Below are positions 12,318 to 48,975 of a stretch of DNA of 64,000 nucleotides, piece after piece; position 1 is the stretch's first letter, and each line of letters opens with the position of its first letter. The notes below the pieces were generated by a model. The model was not told where the DNA came from. It was given only the letters and a program-made list of their open reading frames with translations, and did not search any database. This stretch comes from Alviniconcha marisindica (Eukaryota; Mollusca; Gastropoda; Provannidae): positions 632,501 to 696,500 of the forward strand of contig JABMCL010001030.1 of assembly GCA_018857735.1 (NCBI GenBank). The letters run 5' to 3'. The position numbers were made by a program, and so were the translations under genes.

Positions 12318-12778
12318 TAACCCAGCATTTGTGGAGTCCGCTTCCTAGAATGTCAGAATGACTGGCATTGCTAATTCCGCGTTGATTCTAATCTTTAAAC
12401 GTATCTCTACTTAATGCATTTGCCGCTGCAGAAAACAAAACAAAACAAAAAAAGCCTACTCCGGTCTGCTAGCCAACAATGGCCTCGGAGATTTTTTTAC
12501 GTTTCGATTTTCCGTGCAGCCGTCTAAGTCCAATCCAGCCCAAAGCTGGCCTGTCCCAGTACCATTTGTACCGGAGACGGATACGACAAATAATCCGGGT
12601 GTCTGACTCGATAGTTAATGCGGAACCTGTAAGGGTGTCAGGATACGGGACCCCTACCCCCACCCGGCTGTTTTTATTGCACAGGAGAATTTACCATTGT
12701 GGTGACGGCAGTGTAGCGTTAAAGTCAAACCTCGGCACTGGGAATGGACGTAAATGCAAGTCCGTTGTTCAGTTTTAA

Positions 12779-13212
12779 GCGTAAGGCTTATTAGAAGTGG
12801 GGAAGGGGATATGGAGATGGGGGGAGAGGGAGAATATAATTATACTATCGCTACACTGTCACCACCAGAATGACTCCTGCATTCAGCTGGGCAGCGATGA
12901 GGGCCATTTTAATGTTTCATTAATTGTGAGGGACAAAGTCACGAGAAGGGGGGAGGGGAAGGGGGTATGGAGGTGGGAGAAGAGGTAGATCATATACCTA
13001 TCGCTACACTTGTCATCACCAGAATGACTCCTGCATTCAGCTGGGCAGCGATGAGGGCTATTTTAATGTTTCATTAATTGTGAGGGACAAAGTCACAAGA
13101 CAGTCTCCACAGACCACAATTTTTGAAGAGAAAGGAGAGCCGAAGCGGATTCGAACCGAGGTCCCTCTGCTTACCAGCCTAACGCCTTACCACTAGGCCA
13201 AACCGGCTCACA
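12779..13212 (-). mobile_element. Family 1 SINE with internal body duplication
   Basis: The tRNA-like head is at 13140-13212. The body segment from TCACCACCAGAATGACTCCT to AATTGTGAGGGACAAAGTCA is present twice (about 12858-12944 and 13010-13100), separated by the G-rich spacer. The tail is partly degraded near 12779. A separate tail copy sits at 13222-13282. Confidence 0.82.
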
Positions 13213-13221
13213 ACACCGACA

Positions 13222-13282
13222 AGGTAAGTAAAACATGGTGCTGAGCGTCCACAGAAACCATACGGCTTATTAGGCACGGCCC
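13222..13282 (-). mobile_element. Family 1 SINE tail, 5'-truncated
   Basis: GGTAAGTAAAACATGGTGCT and GAGCGTCCACAGAAACCATA match the 3' module in inverse orientation, ending at the TTAGG core. No clear target duplication. Confidence 0.7.
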
Positions 13283-13739
13283 CACAAGGCCGAGTACACC
13301 GCGCTTTTAAATACAAGGTCGACAAAAAATGTCTATTTTGGGCAAAAACTCAATCATAATAATTATACGATCATATTTATTGTATTGCTCGCACACAGTA
13401 CCCGTTCACAAACACACGTTACAACAAACAAAAAAAGCACAGGCTTTCTCTTATACAAAATCCCTGTGCATTTAATTTGCACAACCCGTTGTTTGTATCC
13501 ATCCAAGCAGAACACCAGTTAAGCCTACCCAGTTCCATTCCAGTGAACAGACGCGGTGATGCCTGCCAAGATTAGTATAGACAAACCTCACCGTTCGTGT
13601 ACTTTGGACCATTTGGAGTGCAATTTCATGTCAACAGGTCTTGGCATTATCCAGGCTGTACGTTGGTAAAGTACGTGGCGTTTGAAACGCGTTTTTGACT
13701 TCACACCACATACTCAGACTCGCACATACTTACCCACGT

Positions 13740-14125
13740 GTTTAGCCCAAGCACACGCACAGAAAACGCAGTTCCGTGTGCATAGCCTAAGCACACACAC
13801 ACACACACACCCACATGTTCACAGCCTAAGCACACACACACACAGCCACATGTGTCAGCCAACAAACACACACACACTGTGACAAGCCACACACAACACA
13901 CAAACCAGCACACACCAACACCACACCACACCTGTGCATACCAGGCTAGTACTTGGTCAACAGCCACGTGGACAGCCTGAACACGCTTTACACACAGCCA
14001 CATTCACCTAAGACCGACACACACTTACAGCCACAGTGTTTCAGCCCAAGCACACACACAAAACGCAGTTCCGTGTGCATAGCCTAAGCACACACACACA
14101 CACACAGCCACATGTTCACAGCCTA

Positions 14126-14160
<35 letters not shown>

Positions 14161-14690
14161 CCACATGTGTACAGCCTAAGCACACACACACACACACACA
14201 CACACAGCCACATGTGCACAGCCTAAGCACACGCACACACAGCCACATGTGCACAGCCTAAGCACACACACACACACAGCCACATGTGTACAGCCTAAGC
14301 ACACACACACACACACACAGCCACATGTGTACCGCCTAAGCACACACACACACAGCCACATGTGTACAGCCGCACAGCACTGTACAGCCACATACACACA
14401 GCCACATGTGTACAGCCTCCCAACACACAGTGTACAGCCTAAGCATACACACAGCCACATGTGTACAGCCTAAGCACACACACACACACACGTGTACAGC
14501 CTAAGCACACACACAGCCACATGTGTACAGCCTAAGCACACACACATACACATATGTACAGCCTAAGCCGCCACCCCCTCCACACACACACACTCACAGC
14601 CACATTTGTATAGCCTAAGCAAGCACACACACACACACACACACACAGCCACCTGTGAATAGCCCAAGCACACACACATCTGTACCTATA
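13740..14690. repeat. ~1 kb AC-rich minisatellite with CACATGTG words
   Basis: About twenty units of AGCCACATGTGTACAGCCTA and AGC joined by (AC)n of variable length. Each unit carries the palindrome CACATGTG, an E-box-type core. The interspersed (AC)n lets units change length. Not coding. Confidence 0.9.
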
Positions 14691-14937
14691 TTTTTATTGC
14701 TAAATACCAGTTCATTCATAACCCGTCAGCCACACCACCGTACCCACACATTCCTATATAAAACATTCAGCCAGGTTTAGAAATTCCTTTTAATAGGTCA
14801 ACTTTGCACATTTCATTCAGTTTCAGTGATACAACAAAAATGAAAGTGTATTCTAGTTTAATATAATTCATATTGCATAGAAGTAACATTAAAAAGGCCC
14901 CACACTTGTGTAACCGTCTTGCAAGCTATTATGGGGA

Positions 14938-14977
14938 GGGTTTGGGGGGGGGGGGGGTGGGGGGGGGGGGGGGGGAG
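14938..14977. repeat. Poly-G tract
   Basis: About 37 bases nearly all G with two T interruptions. Similar tracts at 33929-33957 (intron 10), 52213-52252 and 63368-63391, and poly-C at 51842-51868 and 52874-52902. Confidence 0.9.
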
Positions 14978-15084
14978 TCCATTTGATATGTAAGTCAGTA
15001 CAAAGCAAACAAAGCAAAACGCTACATCCTCAGTCAGTAACTGGATTTTAACGTCCTGTCAACCACACTGGCTACATCCTGTTT

Positions 15085-15273
15085 AGCATCCAAATACAAC
15101 TTTACCAAGCTAGATGAAAACACATCCAAGACGACGAAAGTTTGGTGGGGTTTATCTACCTTGTCTGTCACTTTACCAAGCCAGATACAAATACATCATG
15201 GACTGAAGTTTGGTGGGGTTTCTCTACCTTGTCTGTCACTTTACCAAGCCAGATACCAATACATCAAGGATGA
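15085..15273. repeat. ~85-bp tandem repeat interrupted by a SINE
   Basis: Units contain CTTTACCAAGCCAGATACAA, ATACATC and AAGTTTGGTGGGGTTTATCT. About three copies lie left of the family 3 SINE and the remaining half unit (GTTTGGTGGGGTTTATCTAC) lies right of it at 15463. Confidence 0.82.
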
Positions 15274-15450
15274 TGATGAAGTGGTGCTTAATGTCCTCAG
15301 ATGTCAGTTGACATATTAGGGACAAGTTGTGACCAATGCCGAAGCACGGTGCAATAAATCTTTACGTCCACGGAAACCAGAAGGCTCGTTAGGATGGACA
15401 GTCCAGGATGTCCACCTCGACTCTCACACAGCTCCTGAACCATGTGTGTC
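15274..15450 (-). mobile_element. 177-bp SINE, family 3, with 9-bp target duplication
   Basis: Flanked by CAAGGATGA at 15265-15273 and 15451-15459. On the minus strand it begins near GGTTCAGGAGCTGTGTGAGA and carries two tail-like modules: TCCTAACGAGCCTTCTGGTT with CCGTGGACGTAAAG, and TGTCCCTAATATGTCAACTG with AGGACATTAAGCACCACTT. It inserted into the third unit of an ~85-bp tandem repeat. Confidence 0.82.
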
Positions 15451-15599
15451 CAAGGATGAAAGTTTGGTGGGGTTTATCTACCATGCATGGCATCGGAAAG
15501 CTGACGTAGGCAACTCAGGTCTTTGTTGCTGTGTCGGTGTAATGTCTTTTGAACTCCCTTTGTCTATTTGAAGGCATAAAACAGTCAAGGTATAATGAC

Positions 15600-17020
15600 A
15601 TAATAAGTGATTTAGCTTTCCATCTCATTTTTCACGGTTTAACTGTTGTTTAAGTGTTGTTTTATAGCTTGATAAAGGAAATTACTCTCAAAATTTGCAG
15701 ATTGTGTTTTTGTCCTGATAAATAGGGTTCTTTCGAACCTTTTATGTGTTTGGATCGTATAATGACATTTATTTTTTTGTTTTCCACAAGCCTGAACGGT
15801 GTAAAATTAGATTTACAAGATTTTTTCCTCACTGCACTGAATTACACAATATGCACTATGCATCCTGTGCACAGACCTAGCTGGCTGTCACTCCCTAATG
15901 ACGTTAAAATTATACATTTGACACAACTATATGGTTGACCCAAACAAAATGGTCAGGGGCAATCCACTTTACAAATGCAGCAGTAAACCAACAGGGCATT
16001 TAAAAACACAATGCCGAATTTCGCTGTAGTTTTTACTTTGATTGCTTCATACCCGATAGACCCAAACATGTTTCAGTGAGGTCAGCCGCTTAAAAGAATT
16101 TGATTATCAGTTCAATGCGCATTCTTAAAGCATGCTAATGTATGAAAACAATGCCCTTACTCAGGTAATGCAGGTTTAAAATGAAGTAATGAATTTGTTT
16201 AATCAATGTCCATATCCCAAAACATTTCAGGTGTGCAAATATACTTCGGTCAAAGCCAATATGTCACCCAAGGCAGGAAAAAGTCCTGAGCATATATCAA
16301 TCTAAAAACAACAACAACAAAACAAAAAAGAGGGGAAAAAAAAGGTGAGCAAAAAAGCAATTGGTACTATTCTACATCCGAATAAGAAAAAAAGGTGCAT
16401 GTATACTTATTTTCTGCACTACATAAACTAATAAAAACAACAGCAGCAGCAACACCATCAAAAAGCATGGACATGCAGTGATGAACTAATGGGAGAAGAA
16501 TTGTCCAGATCAGCTAGAAGCTGTCATGGAGACCAAGTCCCATTTGCTTTCTTCTCTCGTTCCACCAAAACCCATCACCGCTATGCACATATTTGTCTGG
16601 GGTGGGGCGCATGTGCACTTTTAAGTGTTTGTGAGTGAGTGTGAACATAATGAATGAATGGATTTACACGCCACAGTAAACACCTTGGGCTCTCATGAGA
16701 AGCGGTGCCATAAATAAATAATCTTTTACGAACAAACAAACGAATGAATGATAATTTATAACGCACATAACAACTTCCATGATTATACTAAAACACCTCA
16801 CTGGCAAGGTGAGCACAAATGAGAATTGTGAACTGCTTTCAAAGCCAGAGGTCATTAGTAGCATTGTTTCAGTATTAAGTGTGGCAATAGTTTGCAAGAC
16901 AGTGTGTGCAAACAAGCTGTGAAGGGTTTGACCAGCAACACTGTGAAAGTAAGGGGGCACAAAAACAGTCAGAATTGAGTCAGCATTTCTGCTGTGGGAG
17001 CAGGTTCTCTTATTATAAGG
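15600..17020. other. Intergenic, nothing recognised
   Basis: AT-rich unique sequence with short A-runs and (AAC)n. No conserved ORF, RNA gene or repeat family was recognised here. The same is true of most of 17560-18690 and 19970-21100, which lie downstream of the ACSBG poly(A) signal. Confidence 0.5.
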
Positions 17021-17024
17021 GTGT

Positions 17025-17282
17025 GTGCGTCTGTGTGTTTGTGTGTGTTTCTCTGGGCATGTTTTTGTACATGTGTGCGTTTCTCTATGCATGTTTGTGT
17101 ACAGGTGTATGTGCAAGTGTGCGTTTCTCTATGCATGTTTGTGTACAGGTGTATGTGCAAGTGTGCGTTTCTCTATGCATGTTTGTGTACAGGTGTATGT
17201 GCAAGTGTGCGTTTCTCTATGCATGTTTGTGTACAGAGATGTGTGTGTGTGTGTGTTTTTCTCTGTGCATGTTTGTGTACAG

Positions 17283-17323
<41 letters not shown>

Positions 17324-17340
17324 CAGGCTTGCGAATGTGT
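17025..17340. repeat. 44-bp GT-rich tandem array
   Basis: TTCTCTATGCATGTTTGTGT recurs at 17081, 17125, 17169 and 17213 (44-bp period), with diverged units before and after. Open frames of 130-157 codons through it are low-complexity artefacts. Confidence 0.9.
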
Positions 17341-17388
17341 TTCTGTGTGTATTTTCAATGCAAAGGAATATATATATAAAAAAGTCCT

Positions 17389-17556
17389 TAATCAAAAACA
17401 GCTACTCATTTTTGTCACTGTAACTGAAATAATCAAAAACAGCTACTCATTTTTGTCACTGTAACTGAAATAATCAAAAACAGCTACTCATTTTTGTCAC
17501 TGTAACTGAAATAATCAAAAACAGCTACTCATTTTTGTCACTGTAACTGAAATAAT
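17389..17556. repeat. Four perfect 41-bp tandem copies
   Basis: ATCAAAAACAGCTACTCATT and TTTGTCACTGTAACTGAAATA repeat at 17391, 17432, 17473 and 17514 without visible mismatch, which suggests very recent expansion (or an assembly artefact). Confidence 0.93.
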
Positions 17557-18694
17557 TCTAAGTTTGAGTGTTAGTTTTGCTTGGTAAGATGGGTTGTTGT
17601 TATGTGCTTCAAAAAGTTAATACACGTCAATCACTACTGTCACAGCAAACATATATCAATTAAAACTAATCAGCAACTCAAATATGATTTAGCAAATATG
17701 TACACTTTCACACCCGTTTGAAATAAATATTGTATGGTGCTATACATAGTTAGCAGCTATAGTTTGTATTATACAGACCTAATTTATACGTTTCATTCAG
17801 CACAGAGGATGATATAGGCAAAAACAAAAATGACATAGGCAAAAACATGTTACCAAAGAGATTCAGTGACAATTCTTCTGATGTTGAAATCTGTACAATT
17901 ATTATGCCATTCGATATGCAATACAGCCAGAATCAGGATCAGCAGTTTGTTGCCAAGAACAGTTGAAACTCATCCCTTTATCACCAACTGCGCTGAGCTG
18001 CCTGCACGTGGAAAGACTCGTATTTCTCTACAGGGCAACAGGTTCGAAACTCGACAGTCCCCACCGCAATCACACTGAATCGGTGTACCATCACTTCCAT
18101 CCTGAAATAATCTCCACGGGAGAAAAACAAAAACAAAAAACTTGCATTTCTTCGCAGGACAGCAGGTTCTTACTGAAAGGCCCCAACACAATCAGTGTAC
18201 AATCACTTCCACCCTAAAATAATCTCCATGGAAAACAAAACAAAAAAACAACAACTTGTGTTTCCTGACAGACTGTGAGACAGCAGGTTCAAACTGAAAG
18301 CCCCAACACACGATCATTTCCACCGTCATATAGACTTCACGGAGAGACTTGTTTCTCTACAGAACAACAGTTTGAAACTGAAAGGCCACACCAGTCATTG
18401 TACAGTCATTTCCAGCCTGAAATAACCTCCAAAGACATTTAATCATAATCATTTAATCAAGTCTGTAAGCCCAAGGAACAAAGTGTGGTTTGACAGTTGC
18501 ATCCATCAAAGTGTAGCCTCTCGCATCAGAAACTGCCATGTAGCGCATTCTGCTTGGCAAAGGAGTCCAGGATTATTTATTTTTTACTCTGGCACTCTAG
18601 ACTATCAGCATTCAATGACAACAATAATAAAGGTTGTTTGTTTCAGCGCATGGCCTTGATCCTTTTTTTCTTTTTCTTTTTTCAGTGCAAGGCC

Positions 18695-18785
18695 TTAACC
18701 CCTTCATTGCCACGTGTGGATGTCTTAACCCCTTCATTGCCACGTGTGGATGCCGTATACCCTTCACTGCAACGTGTGGATGCAC
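18695..18785. repeat. Three ~30-bp units with CACGTG
   Basis: CCTTAACCCCTTCATTGCCA and CGTGTGGATG occur three times, the third with changes (AACGTG for CACGTG). Not coding. Confidence 0.8.
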
Positions 18786-19599
18786 GCTTTCTGCCAGGCA
18801 AAAAGTAAACTGAAATTTGAAATCCTTTTGCTATTGCTTCATTTCCTCAAAAGCAGTGTATGGAAAAATCTGCATCAAAATGCGGGATGCAGCACAAAGA
18901 TCAGAGCTCCCCAAACAGGTATACATACACAAGTTCAAAGAGTGATATTTCTTTTCCTCAACAGTATGGAGAGACCTGCATCAAAAGGTGGGACGCAGCA
19001 CAAAGACCAGTGCTCCAAAAACGGGAATGCATACACAAGTTTGAAGGGTAAAAAGTGGTTTGGCCAAGTGGTTCAGCTAGGTGCTCCTCTGGTAAGCTGT
19101 AAGGCCCACAACAAAGGGTTTGATACTTGAAAATAAATAAACTGCGATTCATAGCTCAGCAACTGGAAGCCCTTCCCCAACACTTGGTCGTGCATGCTCC
19201 GCATCATTTTTAAGGGGCCTGCGTTAAATCCCTGTGTAGCACACACACCTCAACCCAGTAGAACCAATGGTGAATGGACCCCCCCCCCTTTACATCCACC
19301 TTAACTCTTACCCTTTACAAATGTCTGTGTAAATGAACCAACTTCTTTCCATGGACCAGCCCTCTTTGATGTTTTATTTTTATTTTTTTAAGAGTGGCCT
19401 TAAAAGAAGAGCTCCACTACATAGGGATTTCTCAGGCTTTCACACACACTCAAAAATTAAAAAAAAAATCTGAGTGTCAGTGTGCTTGTCTCTGATGCAC
19501 TCCACCAACGACTGTGCTCGTCTCCAACACACTACAGTAACAGACAAAAATCTGCTCCTTTGCAAAGACTGCAATAGGGGTAGGTCTGATACAGCTGGC

Positions 19600-19965
19600 A
19601 TGCAATCAAACTCCTCTTGGAGAGAGTAAATGTGTAATCAAACTCCTCTTAGAGTAAATGTGTAATCAAACTCCTCTTAGAGAGAGTAAGTGCGCTATCA
19701 AACTCCTCCTGGAGACAGTAAATGTGTACAAAAATAAAACAGCAACAAAAAAGGATATCAATAAAATGGAAGCCCATAAAATGACACAGCCAGTGCGGGT
19801 AGAGAAAAAGTCAAATTGTTCAAAAAATACTCTTCATTGCTACCCCATGATCAAAATAATCGTGTCTCTATTTCTGAGATGATGTCCACCTGATGATCAC
19901 AACATGATCTCCACCTGATGACCAAAACATGATGTCCACCTGATGATCAAAACAATCATCACATT
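19600..19965. repeat. Two short tandem repeats
   Basis: Four ~33-bp units of AATCAAACTCCTCTTAGAGA and GTAAATGTGT lie at 19605-19725. Three to four ~26-bp units of TGATGTCCACCTGATGATCA lie at 19880-19960. Between them is AT-rich unique sequence. Confidence 0.8.
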
Positions 19966-21104
19966 TCTAGCACCCTGAATCCCTCCGGGATGCGTTTGAC
20001 TTTTGAGAGGCTAAAACGGGGCTAATTGATGAAGCAGGGCAAGTTCTGCGGTTGAGCATCAAACAGAAATCAGCTTTTAGTGGCAAAGGGGCTGTACAGG
20101 AAAGGACCGAAAACGACTTCAACAAAATGTGGCCCAACACAACCGCTCTACTCCAGACGTGGGAAGGTCAATGATGCACAAAAGAAGAACCAAAGAACCA
20201 ACAACAAAATAAAATTAAAAAAACAAGATTTGAAACGAAAAAGATCCCCCAAACAACAATGATGCAATGCTTTGACAGGCGTAAATCGGGTCTGCCACTA
20301 CTAAATGAAAACAAATCATGTATATATATATTTCCCCACTCTCCTCCCCACAAAAAATCCATCATGATTCAGACCATTTGAAAGTTACTCAAAGTGCCAT
20401 CAATATTCACATGGGTGCACAAATCGGTGAATAAAATCTAGAATACCTTCTGTTACATGTATATTCACATCCATTTTGAGCAGCTCACCAACCAGGACAC
20501 AAATCAGTCCCTTTCCGTAAACTGTGGCACAAGTATGTCTGGCACCTAGGCACGTGCAGTTGTAAATTTTGAAGGGCAGCGTTCCAATAAAATGGAGGCC
20601 TACAGAATAATTTTAACACGGCACAGGTGAGAGAGACGATATGGGGCAACAGTTGTTTGTTCAAGTATCAGTTGATCAGACAAAAACTCCGCTGTTACTG
20701 GCAACAAGGTTACACTTGTACATTTGTTAAAAACAAAAAATCCAATACAAGGGAAAACAGCCCTGACAGAATGTGGCAAGATTAACATCAAACAGAATTA
20801 ATGGTAAGTACAACAACACAAAACAGACAACCATAAAAAATCTGTTTAAAAAAAAATGCCCCAACCCGCCAAAAACAAAACAAACAAAAAACTTTTTCTT
20901 TTTTTTTAAACAAAACAAAGAACCCAATCAAAATAACAACCCCTAAAAAAAGAAAAAAAGATTTGACAGAACAGCTCTTGAGAAAAGATTTGAGCAGCAA
21001 ACAAAAACAAAACGAAACACACAAAAAATCTGCTTACAGTCTTTGAATAACACTAATAAGCACAGTCTAAAAGTAAAAGGGATCTCAGACATAAACTGCC
21101 CCCA

Positions 21105-21154
21105 AAACCCCCACACACAACCACTGACAGAGGCTGCTGCTTCACATATTTATT
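21105..21154 (-). terminator. ACSBG: Polyadenylation signal and GU-rich downstream element
   Basis: On the minus strand AATAAA occurs at 21154-21149, about 145 bases after the stop. It is followed within ~25-45 bases by the GU-rich stretch GGTTGTGTGTGGGGG. This is the classic arrangement for cleavage and polyadenylation. Other AATAAA hexamers further downstream cannot be excluded as alternative sites. Confidence 0.6.
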
Positions 21155-21297
21155 ACACACATATATGTGTGGGCTGGTACTTAAAAAGTGGTATTTCTAG
21201 GCATTCAAGTCTTACAGCTACGGAATGCATCAACATGTAAATAAAGTCTTCAGAGACACTTTTGTGGATGTCAATCACCGCCGGCGAGGGCTGGATT

Positions 21298-45828
<24,531 letters not shown>

Positions 45829-46779
45829 TTTGCAGTTCGTATCACACCTCCATTAAAAAAAAAAAAATCAAACACGTAACACAACAATCCCTGGAACAAC
45901 ACAATCTGTCAAATAACAATTCCAAGGAATCTGCTCGATCAAAGTACTCCAAGGTATGTGGATCCACAGCCACCCAGGTGCAAAATGAAGCAAAGGATGT
46001 GTTGCTCTTGAAAGCAGAAATGCTGCAGTCCACAACTAGTTCCACCACAGAAGTCCACAGAACGATTCCACGCAGGCCCTTTACGTGTGCTATGAGACAA
46101 ACCCAGGAATTAAGCCTAGCTTTATGGAGGAACAATCCACCCCAACATGTCCCATGCCTCGCAGAGTCCCACTTAAAGCACAAAAATTGATCCCCACCCT
46201 TCAGGTAGTGAGCGGCATGCAGAGGGTATCAAATGCCCAGGCAACACTTCCTGAAGAGCTGGTAATTGAGGTCAGCCTACATACACACCTGTAATCAGAC
46301 CTTCCAGTTCTGTGCTGGCAGTCCAGAGAAGTCCAAGGATCATAATGAGTGGTTGCGGTGAACACTGATCTCGAGTCCTTGCCAACAAGGCTCCTTCCTA
46401 CCCAACCCCTACTGCCCCGCCACTCACCAATGGAAATTATGATGAGCCAACTTTAATGGTATCATTAAATTGATTATAGGAGAAAAAATAAAATAAACCA
46501 CACAAGCAACCACGGGAATGGATTTTTTTTTTAAAATCATACACACACCAGTTTTTCACTCCATTTCAGTTTTCGCATCTTGCTTGTTAAAAATCAACGT
46601 TCGAAAGTTGTTAAAGTGAGATTATGAGTGCTGCCATTTTGAGTTAAGCAGTCTGCTAATGTCATCATGAGCAAGGCCAGCATTTTGTGGCAATGGTTAT
46701 CAAATTTGTTGTAAGCCACCCCGTTTCTATGACTGATTGCTAATTCAGAGCGAACTAACATGGCTGTGCTCTAAGGAGC

Positions 46780-47050
46780 TCTAATTTGAAGCCAAAAAGT
46801 ACATCTTGCATTGCAGTCATATTGTTAGAACAACCAAAAAGTACATCTTTTGCAGTCATATTGATAGAAAACCCAAAAAGTACATATTTTGCAGTCATAC
46901 TGACAGAACAACCAAAAGGTACATCTTTTGCAGTCATACTGATAGAACAACTAAAAAGTAAATCTTTTGCAGTTACTTTGATAGAAAAACCAAAAGGTAC
47001 ATCTTTTGTAGTCACAATGATAAAAAAAAAAAAAAAGTATTTCTGTAGTC
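46780..47050. repeat. ~40-bp tandem array in intron 1
   Basis: Seven units of ACCAAAAAGTACATCTTTTG and CAGTCATACTGATAGAACA. Not coding. Confidence 0.88.
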
Positions 47051-47390
47051 GTACTGAGGGAAAAACCAAATGAAGCATGCAGATGTATTATAAAATATGA
47101 AAATATTTGCATATTTTCCACACTTTCCGACCCAACCAACTTCACCTTTGGTTCCCCTATTAAGAAATAAGGAATTAGTTACTATTATACTGTGCAAAAA
47201 GTGTGAGATTGTAAAAGAAGTGCAACAAAGCAAGGCATTTTAATCAGATGGAGAATCACACAAAACACTAAAACACATATTTAATATTTAAAAAAAAAAA
47301 AAAAAATGTATAGAAACAATTGATTTTTTTTTAGATTGAACAATTAAGGACATGAAAACTTTAGTAAAACATGATTTATTTATTTTATCA

Positions 47391-47393
<3 letters not shown>

Positions 47394-47452
<59 letters not shown>
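47394..47452. repeat. (AG)n microsatellite, intron 1
   Basis: About 29 AG units. A second (AG)n lies at 48913-48990. Confidence 0.92.
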
Positions 47453-47455
<3 letters not shown>

Positions 47456-47559
47456 AATCACTTTCAGTTTTAACATCAATTGAGGAGCTGGGAACATTAT
47501 TATTATTTGAGATGTTGAAAACCTGCTGGTTAGGCTCGACAGTCACCGCCCCATCCTCT

Positions 47560-47880
47560 CTCTTCAGCTGCTGTGTTCCATTGGTGACTTGGGGCTTCTC
47601 TGTGACACTGGTGACATAAAGACCAACTTGACTGGTGACTTGGGGCTTTCAGCTGAGGTATGACATAAAAACCCACCTATTGGTCACTTCAGCTGAATGA
47701 TAACAAACACTGGTGATATGAAAACCCATCCACTGGTCACTTCAGCTGAATGGTAACAAACACTGGTGACATGAAAACACGTCCACTGGTCACTTCAGCT
47801 GAATGATAAGACTTGTCACATAAAACACCAATACTAAGTGACATTGGGCCTTCCAACTAAACTGGTAACATAACAACCAA
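47560..47880. repeat. ~60-bp tandem array in intron 1
   Basis: Three good and two decayed units containing CACTGGTCACTTCAGCTGAA and TGGTAACAAACACTGGTGAC. Not coding. Confidence 0.82.
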
Positions 47881-48909
47881 CCCACTGGTGACTTGATGAC
47901 ATTTATTTACCACATTAATTTTATGGTGTCAGACAAATTGCAATGTTAAAGTTTTTGACCTATCACTAGTATCAGACACAACGTTTATCATTATGTGGTG
48001 GTCAGTGTATGCTGTGATTTGACTGTGGTATGTTTGCCTAGCCTGTTGTTAGGGTAGTCTGACAGGACTGTAATTTAACAATGACTCCGCAGTTCAGGAC
48101 AGTTCACTATTTCTTTGACAAGTTTTGACCACTGTCCTTCAACAGTTGAGCCCAATAAACAATTTTATGAATCCTTCCCCGACCTTCACCTCTGACTCTG
48201 CAGTCAGGTACAATTACAGGCTCAAATTCTTGCATACAACTTTACTTGTCAACCTCCCCCACCACACACACAATAAAAAATTAAAAAAGCAGATGAGCAT
48301 TTCTGATCATATGTTACACATTCATTATCATAAAATTAAAACCAGTAACTTGTAAGCCACAAAAACAGCATAAGCGGGATAAAAAGGCACAGTGTTAATA
48401 TTTTTACCCTGATGGACTGGTGTTGTTTTGACAGACATCGTTTCCAATCTTTCTGATGTTGATTGACGTCACATGGACTGGACTGTCACTTGTGGCCACC
48501 GACATCGTCTCTGTGTGGATGATGACCTTCAGCAGTTCTTTATGTGCGCAAAAACAAAACCACTTCGACTAGATAGGTTTAATGTTGTGCACGCTCACAG
48601 TCTGTTCTGAAAAATACAAGCACTGTAAATGATGAGTTTGCCGAGCATGAAATAAAAGAACATAAGCAAAAGGGTTACATTTAAGTTTTAACAGGAAGAA
48701 AGAGAGAGAGAAAATGAGAGAGGAAAAAAAGGCTCAACAAAGGAATAAAAATGACAGCACAAAAAAAAGGACAAAAGAAAGCAAATAAAGGCACTTTAAA
48801 AAAAATACTCAAAAACACACTGCAGAAACAAACAAGCAAAAAATGGCACACAGTGACACACACACACACAAATGTACAGCATGAGAAGATGAGAGAAATT
48901 CTCATAAAT

Positions 48910-48975
<66 letters not shown>

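Noticed and set aside
19055..19135. tRNA-like sequence (TTTGGCCAAGTGGTTCAG ... GGGTTTGATACTTG)
   Set aside because: B box is degenerate and no acceptor stem can be paired; at best a decayed SINE head.
48464..48471. TGACGTCA as an alternative promoter element
   Set aside because: A perfect CREB/ATF palindrome, but no exon or start site is recognisable nearby; another occurs at about 10181 in intergenic DNA, so chance is likely.
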